Below are positions 53,332 to 64,000 of a stretch of 64,000 bases of DNA, piece by piece. Each line of letters begins with the position of its first letter. Within the stretch, counting starts at the first letter, position 1. Made by a program: the position numbers and the translations under genes. Below the pieces are notes generated by a model. The model searched no databases. It was not told the origin of the DNA and worked only from the letters and a program-made list of their open reading frames with translations. The stretch is from Capronia americana (lineage: Eukaryota > Ascomycota > Eurotiomycetes > Chaetothyriales > Herpotrichiellaceae): the NCBI GenBank assembly GCA_016110215.1, contig JADWQD010000004.1:1736001-1800000 (forward strand), in the 5' to 3' direction.

Positions 53332-56300
53332 CTAATACGCTGCCGTGGCCTCGTCTTCGCTGTCGATTTGGTTCGGACTGCCTCTGAACCGCGTTCTCTT
53401 TATCGCATTCAAGTCGCCTTTCGACCCACTTGATCCTGCAAGGGGCCTCGGGCCAGACGGCTTTCGTCCTTGACTCTGCGGTGATTTCAGTGCTGAAACA
53501 GGTGACTGTCGTTGTACGTTAGCTCTTTATTCTCCTGACACAGATGCTACCGTAGACGTACCTTGTCAAAAGCAGGGCTGCCAGCTCTCGCCGCAGCAAC
53601 GTGGTCGACATAGGTTTGTTGTCTGTTCGAGGCCGGTGAACTCATCAAGACCTTGGGAGGGCGCTGGGGTACCAACGGCTCATCATTGGGAACCTTTGGC
53701 GGGCGCGGTGGCCCTTGAGAGCTCGCTGTACGAATGCTCCCGCCGTCATTGTGCATGCCTCGTTCTGTAGAGTAGGCGGTGTCTGAGCGCGGACTTAGAT
53801 TCCCTCCGTATGGAGCGGTAGGTTGCGGCTGCAGGCCTGAGTGAGCTTCCCAGTGAGATGATGTCTGTGAGGTCGGCGACATTTGTTCACCGTTGAAGTA
53901 CTGTGCTTCGGACTCCAGACGAGACTGGAAGCGGCCGGACGGGCCTTGTCGGGGTTGCGGGTGCTGAAGGTTGATGCTGTTGCGATGGGCCTGATACTTG
54001 GGATTGTCCGACAACTGACTTGGGATCAGTGGAGATGGCGGCCGATTTTCATCTTCATACTGATCTTGCTGAAAAGATGTATTCGACCGAAGACGGTCAT
54101 CACCCTGAGGGTCATGATCGTACTCATATTCACCCAAGTTAGAGCCCGACCGAGAATGCTCTGAATAAGGCCGAACTCGCTGTTGGCTGGCTCGATAGTT
54201 GTCAGAAGAGGTAGTTGTCTTAGACCAGCGAGAGACCATCTTCGGGAAGAACGACGATGCAAAGGACTTGTGCTTCTTGCCTGACCCATCGCCTGCGGAG
54301 AGATGAGGGGTGTTTTCGTTGCTCAGCGATGCCAAGTTCTGTTCGTGCATCCGTGGCGGAGTATTCAATGGTACCGAACTCCCCCTGGCTTGTACGTTCG
54401 CACCGTTTCTCGGCGGTGTGGCCAGCGGCGTATGACTGACATTTTGCATGTTTCCGGGAGTAGTGTCATCCAGATTGTCTCCGTAGTCGTCGTACTCTTC
54501 GTCACCTTCCATTACCGTGCTGACACGGTTAGCCGAGTCGCGGTGAGTGCTATAGTTGCGGTGGTCGGCCTGCCGAGATGAGTTGTTCGAGAAGAACCCA
54601 GAGCGATCTCCGGTTGACGACGTGCCTGCTTGACCTTCTGGTTCGTAGCCTGTTTCTGTTGGTGCTCGAGCATTATCCGCAGAAGTCAGGCTGGTAGATC
54701 TTGGTGGCTGCCTGGCAACTCCAGTGGGGTGCAGCGCTCGTAGAGCTTCAACCTCATCCAGAAGCCGCATGAGCATTGTTTCGATGTTCTGCAATTCAAC
54801 CGAATTCTTAGCTCCAAGCCCCCGGAGAGCGCGCTGGAAGACGTTGCGCCGCTTCGAGGGCATGTCGTCCTCCGATGCGGCTGACAAAGTAGGGCGGCTG
54901 ACAGGCTGTGGTCGAGGACCACCGATGATTTTCTGTGTCCGCTCATGCTGCTTCTCCGAAGTGTCCATAAGGCTGTCGCCTTGCTCGGCGATGAATTTCT
55001 TTATGTCTTCGAACGAGTTGCGCATCTCGGCAGCACTTCGAACCAGAGTCACCAGGATTTCAGTGTCTCTCGCATTCCGCTGGGCGTCGCGCATGGTCAA
55101 GTGATCCATGAGAGCTACAATATCTTTCGAATGGATATTGTCACGTCCATGACCCGTAGCGCTATCATACATGGGCGACAATCCGTGGGAGAGACCACTG
55201 ACATACTGGCCTCGCTGAGTGGTGAAAGGATCGTCGGCTAGGCCCGCATCGTCAAGGGGTATATCAGACGCGTACGCATCCTCACGAACCCCTCGGCCCT
55301 GAGAGTAGAGACCTGGCGATGGCACGTTTGCACCGGTCTCGTAACCTTCATCCCCAGCGCCTAACGGTGTCGACAGGGGCCGGTGTTGCATATACAGATC
55401 TCGTTTCCCATCCAAGTCATGATCACGATTCGTGGACAAGGGCTCGGGAATGAGATCTGCCCCTGCTGAGCCAATGTCACGGCTCACGGGTGGTAGTGCA
55501 AGATTGGCTCGGGAATGTGGAGGTGTTGGATCGTAAGGCCAATGTTCGGTGTTGCCCGGTGCGAGACCGCCAATTGGACCTCGAATGATGGATGGGTTGG
55601 TGGTAATGTCGGAGGAGGGTGAAACTTCGACTTGGCCGCTGGGCACATTCTTCGTTGCCAGCGGAGCTGGCTGCGAGATATTGGTGGGATGTTGTTCGAA
55701 ATCTTCGAGCGAGCGAGCAGGGCTCTGCAGTGGTGAGGATACAAAGGCCATTGGGCCTGGATGATCACTGTGTGTGTTTTCGCTGTGATGCGAGATCTGT
55801 TGCTTGAGCGGACTGCCACTGTGCCTCGAGACATAGTCATGATGTGACAACGAAGGGCTTGCAATCTCGCGGGCTCCCACTGAGTCTGCTTGACTGTGGC
55901 GCGGTGAGTAGGTATGATCTGCGGAGACGAGAGAAGGTTCAATCAAGGACGCAACGGCCGACTCCACGCCTGTTGGAACTTCATAATACTCAGGGTTGGC
56001 CCCGATCCTTTTGGCGACAACCTGCTGCCCTGCTGTGACTTTGTCTATATAGGGCGAGCCACGATAGCTCTCGTTCTCAAGGTGCTGCTCGTCGAAAACA
56101 GCCTCAGCATCCATTTGTCGAGGAGTGCTTTCGATCGAGCCTGCATGTTGTACCATGACCTCACTCCGGCTTTCCAAGCTCATTCCTTGAGGTCGCCTTG
56201 ACCGAGCAAGGTCAGTGCTTGGGGCTGAGGAAAGAGAAGAGACAGAGATTCGGTCATGAAGACGAGAGTGCTTTCCTGGCGATTGCTGCAGCGATTCAGA

Positions 56301-58352
56301 GCTGCGCGGCTGCATGAGAGAGTTGCGATTCGGTTCTGTCGTTGCATAACTAGCCACACTCTGGATTGGGCTGAGCCCTCTGCGGATCGGATGCTGCTGA
56401 TGAAGATTTCTCTCGTATTGGCGAGCCCGTTCCGGATCCGTAAGTGCTGCAAAACCATGGGTGGTGAAGTCGAGCTCTTCAGATGTGGGAGGCTTTTCCA
56501 AAGTACTGTCGTCAAGAGTGTCTCTCCTCGATGAAAGGTCATGGGCAGACAAGTCATGCTCTGAGAAGTTTCCATGGTGTGTGCCCAGTCCTCTCTTCAG
56601 GTCAAGTCCATTCCCAGTCGGTGTCGTTTGCGATGTTGGCGATGAAAGCTCCAGAGGGGATCCGCGTATTACCTCACGCACTTCTCGTCGGGTCGGGGTC
56701 TCAGCGCCTCCGTCATTAGAGGATTTCAATGAGCTTCGCGTAAGGTCTGTGCCGATTTCGCTGACAAATGGCATGGGAGGCACCTGATGCTTTTGAAAAG
56801 CATCGTCTTTCTCCGCAATGCTTGCGCTCCGACTGCTGCGACTTTTGCTTCTCCTTCGCCTACGATGCTCTGAATGATCGAGACTGGATCCGGAATCGTG
56901 TGATTTCAGAGCGGCAGCGGTCAAAGCAGCACCACCCAGCGCCGCAGCCGCGGCATCGCGAGTACGGCTGCTCTTGTGCTTGTACGACCTCTTCTCGTCG
57001 CGTATGCTGTCATGGGACTCCGATGGCTCGTAGCTCTGCTCAGAAGGAGAGTCGTAATCGGTGGTTTTGTGGCGTCGGTGCCGGCGAGGCTCTGAAGGCA
57101 ACCCTGACTCTGATTCTCGACTCACTCGGCGCCTCGACTTGCTGCCCGACGATTTTCGACGTGACCTCTCCTCGCGCGACAGGGAACTTGAAGAGATATC
57201 AGAGGGATTGCTGTATTTATCATGCCGGGAACGGTGAGTGTGTTTTTGATCACGACGGAGTTCATTTAGCTCTGGCAAGATCAGCCGTCGAATTGCATCT
57301 TCGACAGTTTGAAGTAGTTTTGGGTTGTTGGTGATTGACACGTTTGAGCCACCGGAGCGTACCGACCGCTGGTCAGCTCCGCGCGGATCAGCGGACAAGT
57401 GAGAGCCGCTGACAAGACTGGATCCAGTGGCACTGGGTAAGGAATCATCATCGACCGTCTTAGTGACCCGAATGCGCGGCTCGGTGTTGGTTGATTCAAG
57501 TTCTCTGCTCACACTGCTTCGGCTCCCACTGTGACTGCTGTGGTGGCGCTTTCCACTGCTTGACACACGCGGCTTGTTGCTCAGTTTCTCAATGACTTTC
57601 TGTGTAATGCGTTCGTTGCTCAAATTACGTTCTGTGGGTATCATAGGGGGCTTCAGGGAGGCGCCCTCAGCGGACATGCCTCGGCCTATGCTCACGCTTG
57701 AGGGAGCCATGTTCAGAGGGCTGTTGGGTCCCAATGAACTCTCTGCTGGCATAGACGAGATGTCCGACTCAGGGATGAGCGACCTGGTCTCCGGGGGTGG
57801 GCTGAGAACGGACCGATCGCTGTCGTCGTGCTGTAAGACTTCGATTTCAACCGGCACAGAAGGCCTAAAGTCGTCGGCGGTATCCAAGGAACTGATGCTG
57901 CCTTCAATGACGTTTTGCGCAAGCGTGTCGTTTCCGCCAAGAGGAATATGATGGCTGAGTGAAGGCCGCCTCGCTGTCGGCGACTCGGTGACCAGAATAT
58001 GCCCCTCCCCTTTCTCTTTATTCTTCCGAGAGTGAGACGGTGTGTAGCGCACTCTTAGACTGGGTCGCCGCTTGCCGCCTTCCGAGCTCTTGCTTCCCTC
58101 GAAATACTCGATCAGCAACGAGGTTTGAGATTGGTGGCCGGACTTGGATAGTTTTCCTGACTTGTGCTTAGGAGCGGTGGTGATAGTGATGGGGCTTCCG
58201 TCGTCAGGGATGGTCTGGGACGTCTTTTCGCTTCGTCGAGAGAGGTCGGTACCAAGGTCAATGTCTGTTGCAGGACCAGCTTCGTCGGCGGATCCGTCTA
58301 CCAGAGACTCAGTAGGTGCAGGCAGAATTGGGCGGCGACTGCTAAAGCCCAT
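53332..58352 (-). CDS. Very large Ser/Arg-rich, mostly disordered fungal protein
   Basis: Two exons: 58352..53562 and 53505..53332, with a 56-nt intron (GTACGT...GCTAAC...ACGACAG), giving 1654 aa. The recovered last exon encodes ALKSPQSQGRKPSGPRPLAG and ends DSEDEATAAY. Most of the protein is low-complexity, rich in Ser, Arg, Pro, His and Glu. Islands that look folded: NPKLLQTVEDAIRRLILPEL (~345), an Ala-rich hydrophobic patch AAAALGGAALTAAALKSHDS, a helical block KDIVALMDHLTMRDAQRNAR with TLVRSAAEMRNSFEDIKKFI, and KRRNVFQRALRGLGAKNSVE with a leucine-rich LQNIETMLMRLLDEVEALRAL. These suggest helical interaction sites. I recognise the general fungal architecture but no named family or enzyme motif. 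Many SR/RS clusters look like phosphorylation-rich tracts. Confidence 0.82.
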
Positions 58353-60534
58353 TCTGATGCAAACATCAAATACTGAGAGGCATTGAGCTCATCCGCAGCT
58401 GAAGGCGCGCGTAACTATCGCTGGGTCCCAATGTTTATTTTGTTGCAAATGGATCTGGCGTGGGCATGTCGGCGGATTAAAAAGAGTGCCGGTGGGAATT
58501 CTCTCGGGTGCGCCGATTCAATTCGCACGATCGGTGACGACTCAGGTGATTGATCAGGAATAGACGAGCGATTCTTGAAGTTGCAGCAGCGGGCGGTTGA
58601 ACGGGGATTTGCTGAGTGGTGAGGCCGTGGCGTCACGGTGAAGAATTGTGAGGCTGGGAGGTTGTCGCTGAGCAAGGCAGGCCAGTCAAGGCAGAGAACA
58701 TAACCTCAGTCAAACAGTTGATCAGTCAATCACCATATCAAACACAACCACCAATACTCGTAGCGTGTCTTCTTCACTACAGAAGAATGGCCACAACACT
58801 AAAGCCGGGAAGAAGTAGACGAAGCAGAGCGGTGGACTTGCGCTGAGATGGATGTGTTCGGAGAACCAGCTGTTGCCATGAGATGGGATCTGAGCCTGAG
58901 CCTAAGTTAGGGTTTCCCTTGGGTCCCTTGGGGTCCCTTGAGTCTGTGCCCAGCGAGTGGTCGGACCTTTCCAGTGGCTGCTAAGAAAAAGCACCGGCAA
59001 CCCACCACTCAGGGATGAAAGCACACCACACTGCACGCCGCCCCAGGCACTGCGGTCCCCACTAGGACGTGGTCACCACTAACATCTCCAGATTCACCCC
59101 TGCGCAGCCTCCCGGATATGCGCCTAGCCCAACTGATAAAAATTCTCCGTCGACGAACCTCTGTGCCAGGTCGGAGATCCAAGCTTGGTGCGTGGGTTGA
59201 GGCATGCCCAAGCTCCCTCGCACAGATCTTCAATCCGCCGTGCGTTCATCGCTTCTGGAACCACCCCAGCTTTGCTTAGAGTTCATCGCAGCCAGCTGGG
59301 TGCCATGAATATCAGGTTTGCTCCCATACCGCGGACAACTACTGTGTACTGCCTCCCCTGTTCGTATGTCTCCCTCGGCGGCCATTGGCCATGCCTTGTA
59401 CTTGGGTACATGCATATCTGCAAGGTCACCTGGAAATGCTGCAATTCCTCCTGTCCCGGCCTCTTCTCCCGCTATCTGCACTCTCTCTCTCTCTCTCTAA
59501 CGCCACTTGTTGACCGCCTTATTGTTTGTGCCAACGAGGGGTGTTCAAGCACACATCGAGATCGGGATAGGCCCAGTACGTATTGTGTGGAAGGTCGCTA
59601 GCACATCCGAAAAGGCGGTTGGCTGGACAAATGGTCTCCCGCCAAAACTTTGTACGGGCCTTTGCCGCCTTCCGCCCTCGGGGCCCGCCACCAACGGCTC
59701 AGATCCTCGTCTCACAGAGGCTCCATGAGAAAATCCTTTGGTTGCACGGGTGACCGCTTTGTGACAATCAGTTTCAGGCTTGCAGCGACGCTTTCGCCTC
59801 AGGTTTCCATTCGTCGCTCTCACACCTCGTGTGTGAATGCCGCCGTATCAGCTTGCCAACACATCACTTTCAACTCTGCGAATCGCCGGTCAAGACTCGG
59901 TCTGTTACCCAATGTGTATGCACATCACGGTCAAAAGATCGCACAAGATACGTTGCGCTACGGGAATCCATCATGCTGTGCTTCGTCGCTTCCCAGCACT
60001 GACCAAACCGAGGGCTCGTGGCCACGTGCACGGATAAGTGCTTGCGTCAGGCATGTTCGCGAGGGTCCTGACTCCGTAGCTGCTATGTGTCCTATTTCTA
60101 TTCCAACCGCTGGTGAGGAGCGTTGATCATTGAGATTCTGCCAGCCCAGTGAGCCAGCAGATGACCAAGCCGTTCCGGCGCAAGTTCGGTTCTCCGTGCA
60201 GTGTCGCCAGAGGGAGTTCTTCTTGTAATCTACAGCCAGGATTTGTCTAATGCTCTACTTAGAAAACAAGTTTGCACGGCCACGTGAGAAGTATTGTAGC
60301 CGCTTCCACATACAGACATCGTATTCATAGCAGACCGTCAAGACTTCCATGCTCACCGCGATATCAGATGATCACCGACTGGCAATCCCGCCGATTCAGA
60401 ATTGAGTCGCAATGACTGGCATCTTCCTAGCACCTCGCTGCCAAGGAAAAAACACCATCTTCCCTGTATGTTGGCCGTTCAGTGATGCCGGCCCCGTACC
60501 GGATCCAGTACAGACGGATGCGTTCTGGATCCTG
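58353..60534. other. Intergenic, about 2.2 kb
   Basis: Upstream region of the 1654-residue protein and downstream region of the HAD gene. Contains GGTCCCTTG repeats near 58920-58940 and a (CT)9 microsatellite. No frame begins with ATG and looks family-like. Confidence 0.5.
59481..59498. repeat. (CT)9 microsatellite
   Basis: Nine CT dinucleotides in a row in intergenic DNA. Confidence 0.9.
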
Positions 60535-61949
60535 TTAAGCATCCTCTGAGAAGCCATTCTCCAGAATCCCAATCAGCTCGTCCAACCGCCGCACACTTTT
60601 CCCCGTATACTGATGCCGCGCCAAGTGTTGGTTCTCGTCATTGACAAGCAACACCGTGGCAGCACCAGCTCTATACCCAGCAGCCATATCGTCGATACTA
60701 TCGCCCACCATAATTAATCCACTTCCCAGATACCATTTCGCCAATTCCAACGGGTCGAACTCGACTGCTTCGCCTCCTCCGTCGACCTTAGTGGACCCTG
60801 CCCGTCGGTCCTCATCTTCTTCGTGCAGACCCCAGTGTTCAGCGATCCGCCACAATCCTTCTGGACTCGGCTTCGGAGCCACCCCCTCGCTGTCCCGCGT
60901 GATGATCGGTTCAAACGACCCAAATTCCTCACCCTGCAGGAAACTACCCAGCAAGTGATGGACTGGGGCGGGGAAATTGCGTGTGCAGAGCCCTTTGCGC
61001 ACATTCCGCCGCGTCAGGTACGACATTAACGATTGTAGCCCCGGTTGGGGCCGTTGCGCAGTCATTGCTCTGCGTTCGATGGATTGGATTGTCGCCACAG
61101 CACGGGATTGCGGACTGGATAGAGAGGACGCCGGCGGAGACGTGGTCAGGGGATTAGAACCTCCATCTGAGGATATGTCGGTCGTGGTGTCGGACAGGGA
61201 TGACGAAAGCAGGTCTCGGGAAGGTGGCTGAGAGTTGTCCGTCGAGGAGTGAGGCGTTCGATCTAAAATGGCTGAACAGGGAGTGCTGGAGGGCGGATTA
61301 CCATCGGGTTCGTTGGAAAGCGAGCGGATGTGGTCGAGGATGTCGACTGATCGTGGGATACCCAATGCTTGGCGCATTTCTCTGAACATGTAGTTTTGCG
61401 GGAGGCTGCGATTGACACCCAAGGATTAATACTCTCTTGTGGATCGCCTTGACATGTATTTGCTCTTCTAACCCTCCGCAGCGGCGATGGAAAGACTTAC
61501 CATAGTGTGCCATCTACGTCAAATATGATCCCTTTCAATCTGGGTAGGTCACGGCCGTGCTTGATGTCGGGATTCAGAGGCGCGAAGCGCTTGAGTTTTC
61601 GTCCCGTAGCTTTCTCTGAAGGCGAGGCGGATATTGATGCAGACATCGATGCCGCTAGAGGCTCTCGGTTCTTTGGGTTCTGGATGCCCGATTGACAATT
61701 TTTCCCTGTCAGGGTCGACTTCAAGCGAATACGCAAAGTGGCAGAAGAATATCTCGGGTGCTTGGCTGGGTGAGTCACACGGTGAACAACCGAAGCGGTG
61801 GTTTGAATGCGCCCTTTCATGAAATTCGTTACACCTGCCGTCGAAGCAAGTCCGGGTAATGTACAAAGCCAGTTGAGTACTAGGACGGGTTGTTGGGGTC
61901 GTTCATCAACATTGAGGGATGCGAGCGTTCTGTACGAGTAGGATCGCAT
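60535..61949 (-). CDS. HAD-superfamily phosphatase
   Basis: Two exons: 61949..61501 and 61405..60535, with a 95-nt intron (GTAAGT...CAATCGCAG), giving 439 aa. The intron interrupts motif I: GIIFDVDGTLC is completed by the second exon as LPQNYMFREMRQALGIP, exactly as in fungal homologues. Motif I Asp-x-Asp is the catalytic pair; motif IV is MVGDSIDDMAAGYRAG, and GLWRIAEHWGL with KPSPEG lies near motif III. A phosphoglycolate phosphatase-like or nucleotide phosphatase role is plausible but the substrate is unknown. The N-terminal ~110 residues are Arg/Ser-rich and may target mitochondria; a later ATG at 61820 is an alternative start. A Ser-rich insert (~200-270) occupies the cap region. Confidence 0.88.
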
Positions 61950-62709
61950 ATCATGTCGGTGACCTCACTCCGGTAAGAGTTGCCCTTCTTTTGAACTACT
62001 TCGACCCATGCCCGAGCCTCGGCCGTGGTGAGCTGCGACCCAGGCATGCTGCGGACCTGACAATTACAACCATCGCGTCTTTCTGCTCCGTCGATAATAT
62101 CTAGTAACGTTGCACTCGCAACTCTGAACAGCAATTCTGGACCTTGTAGCAGATATCCATTCCTCATGGTCACTTGCTGCGTTGCCGTCTCACCCATGCT
62201 AAGTAAGACTTGGGAACTCCTTGTGGCGTAAATCAAAGGAGAGACCGTAAACCGTGGAAGGAAATGAAGAGACATATTACCAGAAGTCCGTCGCACCTCG
62301 AAGCCGAAGTGGGAGATAGCTGGCGAGACGGAGAAGGCAAAGTACGCATGAAACGAGTGTTCAACGGGCAAGAGCCACAAAGCACCAAAGGATTGAGCAA
62401 GCCCTATTTCGGTATGTCAGGAATGCCTCTCGATCGCCAACGCAAGGTACTCTGTACAACGATACTAGATTGATCTTGTGTTTTATGTTTTAGACAGCTA
62501 TCTTGTCCTTTCTTCGCTCGCAAGACATCAAATTTGCCACATGATGGACAATTCAACCGCTCAATCAGTAAGCAGAGCAACACCACAGTGCCATAGGGGG
62601 GTATAAGATGCTAGTAATACAGATCTCTCACCAACTCCTTGCTGGGGAATGCATCACCAAACACACCTTAATGAGGACATCCGATCTAGCTCAGCACATA
62701 ATGCATATG
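61950..62709. other. Intergenic, between HAD and CDC7 genes
   Basis: HAD upstream and CDC7 downstream region. A minus-strand frame of 166 codons (61880-62380) overlaps the HAD start in another frame; I do not support it as a gene. Confidence 0.5.
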
Positions 62710-64000
62710 TCAGCGACGCTGTCTCTTCTCCTCCTTTTCAAAAGCCTCAAGAGCTTCTCTCTCCTCCCGCTCGTCTTCGTCTTCGACCGGTTCGGTGAAG
62801 AATGGATGGTGTAACGCCTCCTTCGCACTCCAGCGCCTGTGAGGATCGAGCTCGAGAAGACCATGGAGGAACTCCACAGCCTGTTCTTCGCCCCTCCGGA
62901 GAGTATCGGACGTTCTCTCTCGGCAACTAGCCCAGAGAATGATCTTCTCGAAGCTAAAGCCACGCTCACCGATAGTTTCTATGTTTGTCTCAAAAACTTG
63001 GCCATGCATTCCAGCAACAGCTTGCATTTTTTTCCTTCCAAAGATGGAGGCCATCTCAATCATGGCGTCGACATCGTCAGCGCTGTTAAAGAACGGGAAG
63101 CGCCGTGCCAGGAGCGTAAGGAGAATCACGCCAGCAGACCAAATATCGATCTTTGTAGTCTGGGAAGTGCATTTAAACAGAACTTCTGGTGCTCGGAAGC
63201 CACGTGTGCCCGCCCTGTTGGCTCTCCGCGATGGTCGACTATCGTTCTTAGGGTAGGTCTGCGACTGCAGGTCTTGGGTAGAATGCAAAAGTTGGACAGC
63301 ATAGGAATTCATGAACCTGTCTCTCCTCTTGTGACTCGGCTCTTGACAAAGACAGGGTTGCCAGTCAGTCCCTTGGCGCTCAGCCAGCCCAAAGTCGACG
63401 AGAACACCTGCCCTGCGAGAATGGTCGTAGAGAAAGTTGGTGGGCTTGATATCGCGATGTAGGATGCCCGCTTGATGGACGTGCCTGAGGCCGTGGAGAA
63501 GACAGCGGAAGTAGTGTCGCATGTCGTTGATGAGAAAGTCTCGGTAGTAGAGGCGGAAATCCAAGTGTCTGAAGTATGGCAGCACGGCGATCACCTGGTC
63601 CAAGTGACGGAAGGCTGTCAACAGCGGGCATATGTAGGGAGAGTGTCGTAGCTCGTGCAGTAGTTCCAGCTCGTTCATGATGCGATGCGGCGAGGACGTC
63701 ACGTATATCTTCTTCAATGCCACAATCTGAGGCTTGCGCCTTGTCTTCCTCCTCTTCGCGGGTGGCATCTCTGCCTCGGACTCTTCCATAGGTTCGCCAT
63801 TCTCCTGGTCTACCTCGTCTGATAGAGTGAGTTGCTCGGCTTTGTACACGGTAGAGAATGTCCCTGAAAGGCAGGTCAGCAATAGCATGGAGACGAGCAT
63901 CGTCCTGGTACGTACCTTCACCAATGCGGTTGATCAGCCTGTATTTTTGAGAGATGCCCTTGAAGTTTTCTTCGAGCCTGCGCATGTCCTCGACGACACT
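62710..64000 (-). CDS. CDC7: CDC7-type (DDK) protein kinase, 5' end cut off
   Basis: Two exons in view: 64000..63916 (runs off the window) and 63863..62710, with a 52-nt intron (GTACGT...CTGACCTGCCTTTCAG). Dbf4-dependent kinase triggers replication origin firing by phosphorylating Mcm2-7. Order: KYRLINRIGEGTFSTVYKAE (Gly loop, completed across the intron), VALKKIYVTSSPHRIMNELE (catalytic Lys), LHRDIKPTNFLYD (catalytic loop), VLVDFGLAERQG (DFG), then a ~60-residue insert rich in Ser/Arg/Gln, GTRGFRAPEVLFKC (APE), KIDIWSAGVILLTLLARRFP and the lobe end RRWSAKEALHHPFF. The insert after DFG is the kinase insert typical of Cdc7. A second insert between beta2 and beta3 carries an acidic run and a KRRKTRRK nuclear signal. 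The start codon lies beyond the window. Confidence 0.92.

Noticed and set aside
61880..62380. 166-codon minus-strand frame upstream of the HAD gene
   Set aside because: Overlaps the HAD first exon in another frame; composition ordinary but no family or splice support. Kept only as a note.

Overview
The window reads as nuclear DNA of a filamentous ascomycete (Pezizomycotina). Genes are intron-poor, with 39-240 nt introns carrying GTRNGT-type donors and CTRAC-like branch points. The families are typical of that group: a HET protein, a LaeA-like methyltransferase, a DUF7514 protein, SRA-YDG, an ABC-C transporter and a LEU2A-type isopropylmalate dehydrogenase. I could not narrow the genus. No rRNA, tRNA, CRISPR array or autonomous transposon was recognised.

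Layout. 1-4 kb: gene-free. 4-10 kb: DUF7514 protein (-), a 263 bp MITE-like element, F-box-like protein (+), membrane-anchored alpha/beta hydrolase (-). 10-20 kb: SRA-YDG protein (+), mitochondrial lysyl-tRNA synthetase (-), TIM10 (+), STB6-like protein (-), GID/CTLH ligase subunit RMD5 (+). 21-29 kb: BTB protein (+), CSN12-like PCI protein (-), ribosomal protein eL20 (+), LaeA-like methyltransferase (-). 31-37 kb: WDR89-like protein (+), a GH16-like secreted enzyme interrupted by one in-frame TAG (+), a HET protein with two membrane helices (+). 37-48 kb: ABC-C transporter (-), 3-isopropylmalate dehydrogenase (+), RBR ubiquitin ligase (-), diaminopropionate ammonia-lyase-like enzyme (+). 48-64 kb: a doubtful ORF, a secreted Cys/Pro-rich protein (+), BTB protein (-), a 1654-residue Ser-rich protein (-), HAD phosphatase (-) and a 5'-truncated CDC7 kinase (-).

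The strands alternate strikingly, so many genes form head-to-head pairs. LysRS/TIM10 (both mitochondrial), STB6-like/RMD5, CSN12/RPL20, ABC-C/LEU2 and RBR/DpaL share intergenic promoters. Most genes are housekeeping or regulatory and do not form one pathway; there is no polyketide or peptide synthase core. I re-derived splice sites by hand. This recovered a remote last exon of CSN12, a last exon of the 1654-residue protein, a 4-base first coding exon in RPL20, a 7-codon exon in LEU2 and a three-exon model for the SRA gene.

Most worth a second look: the GH16 gene whose only lesion is a TAG in a TMV-like readthrough context (TAG CAG CTG), the SRA-YDG base-modification reader, the HET domain split by a membrane hairpin, the MITE upstream of the F-box gene, and a methionine-free acidic ORF between HET and the ABC transporter. 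No clearly new multi-gene system was found.
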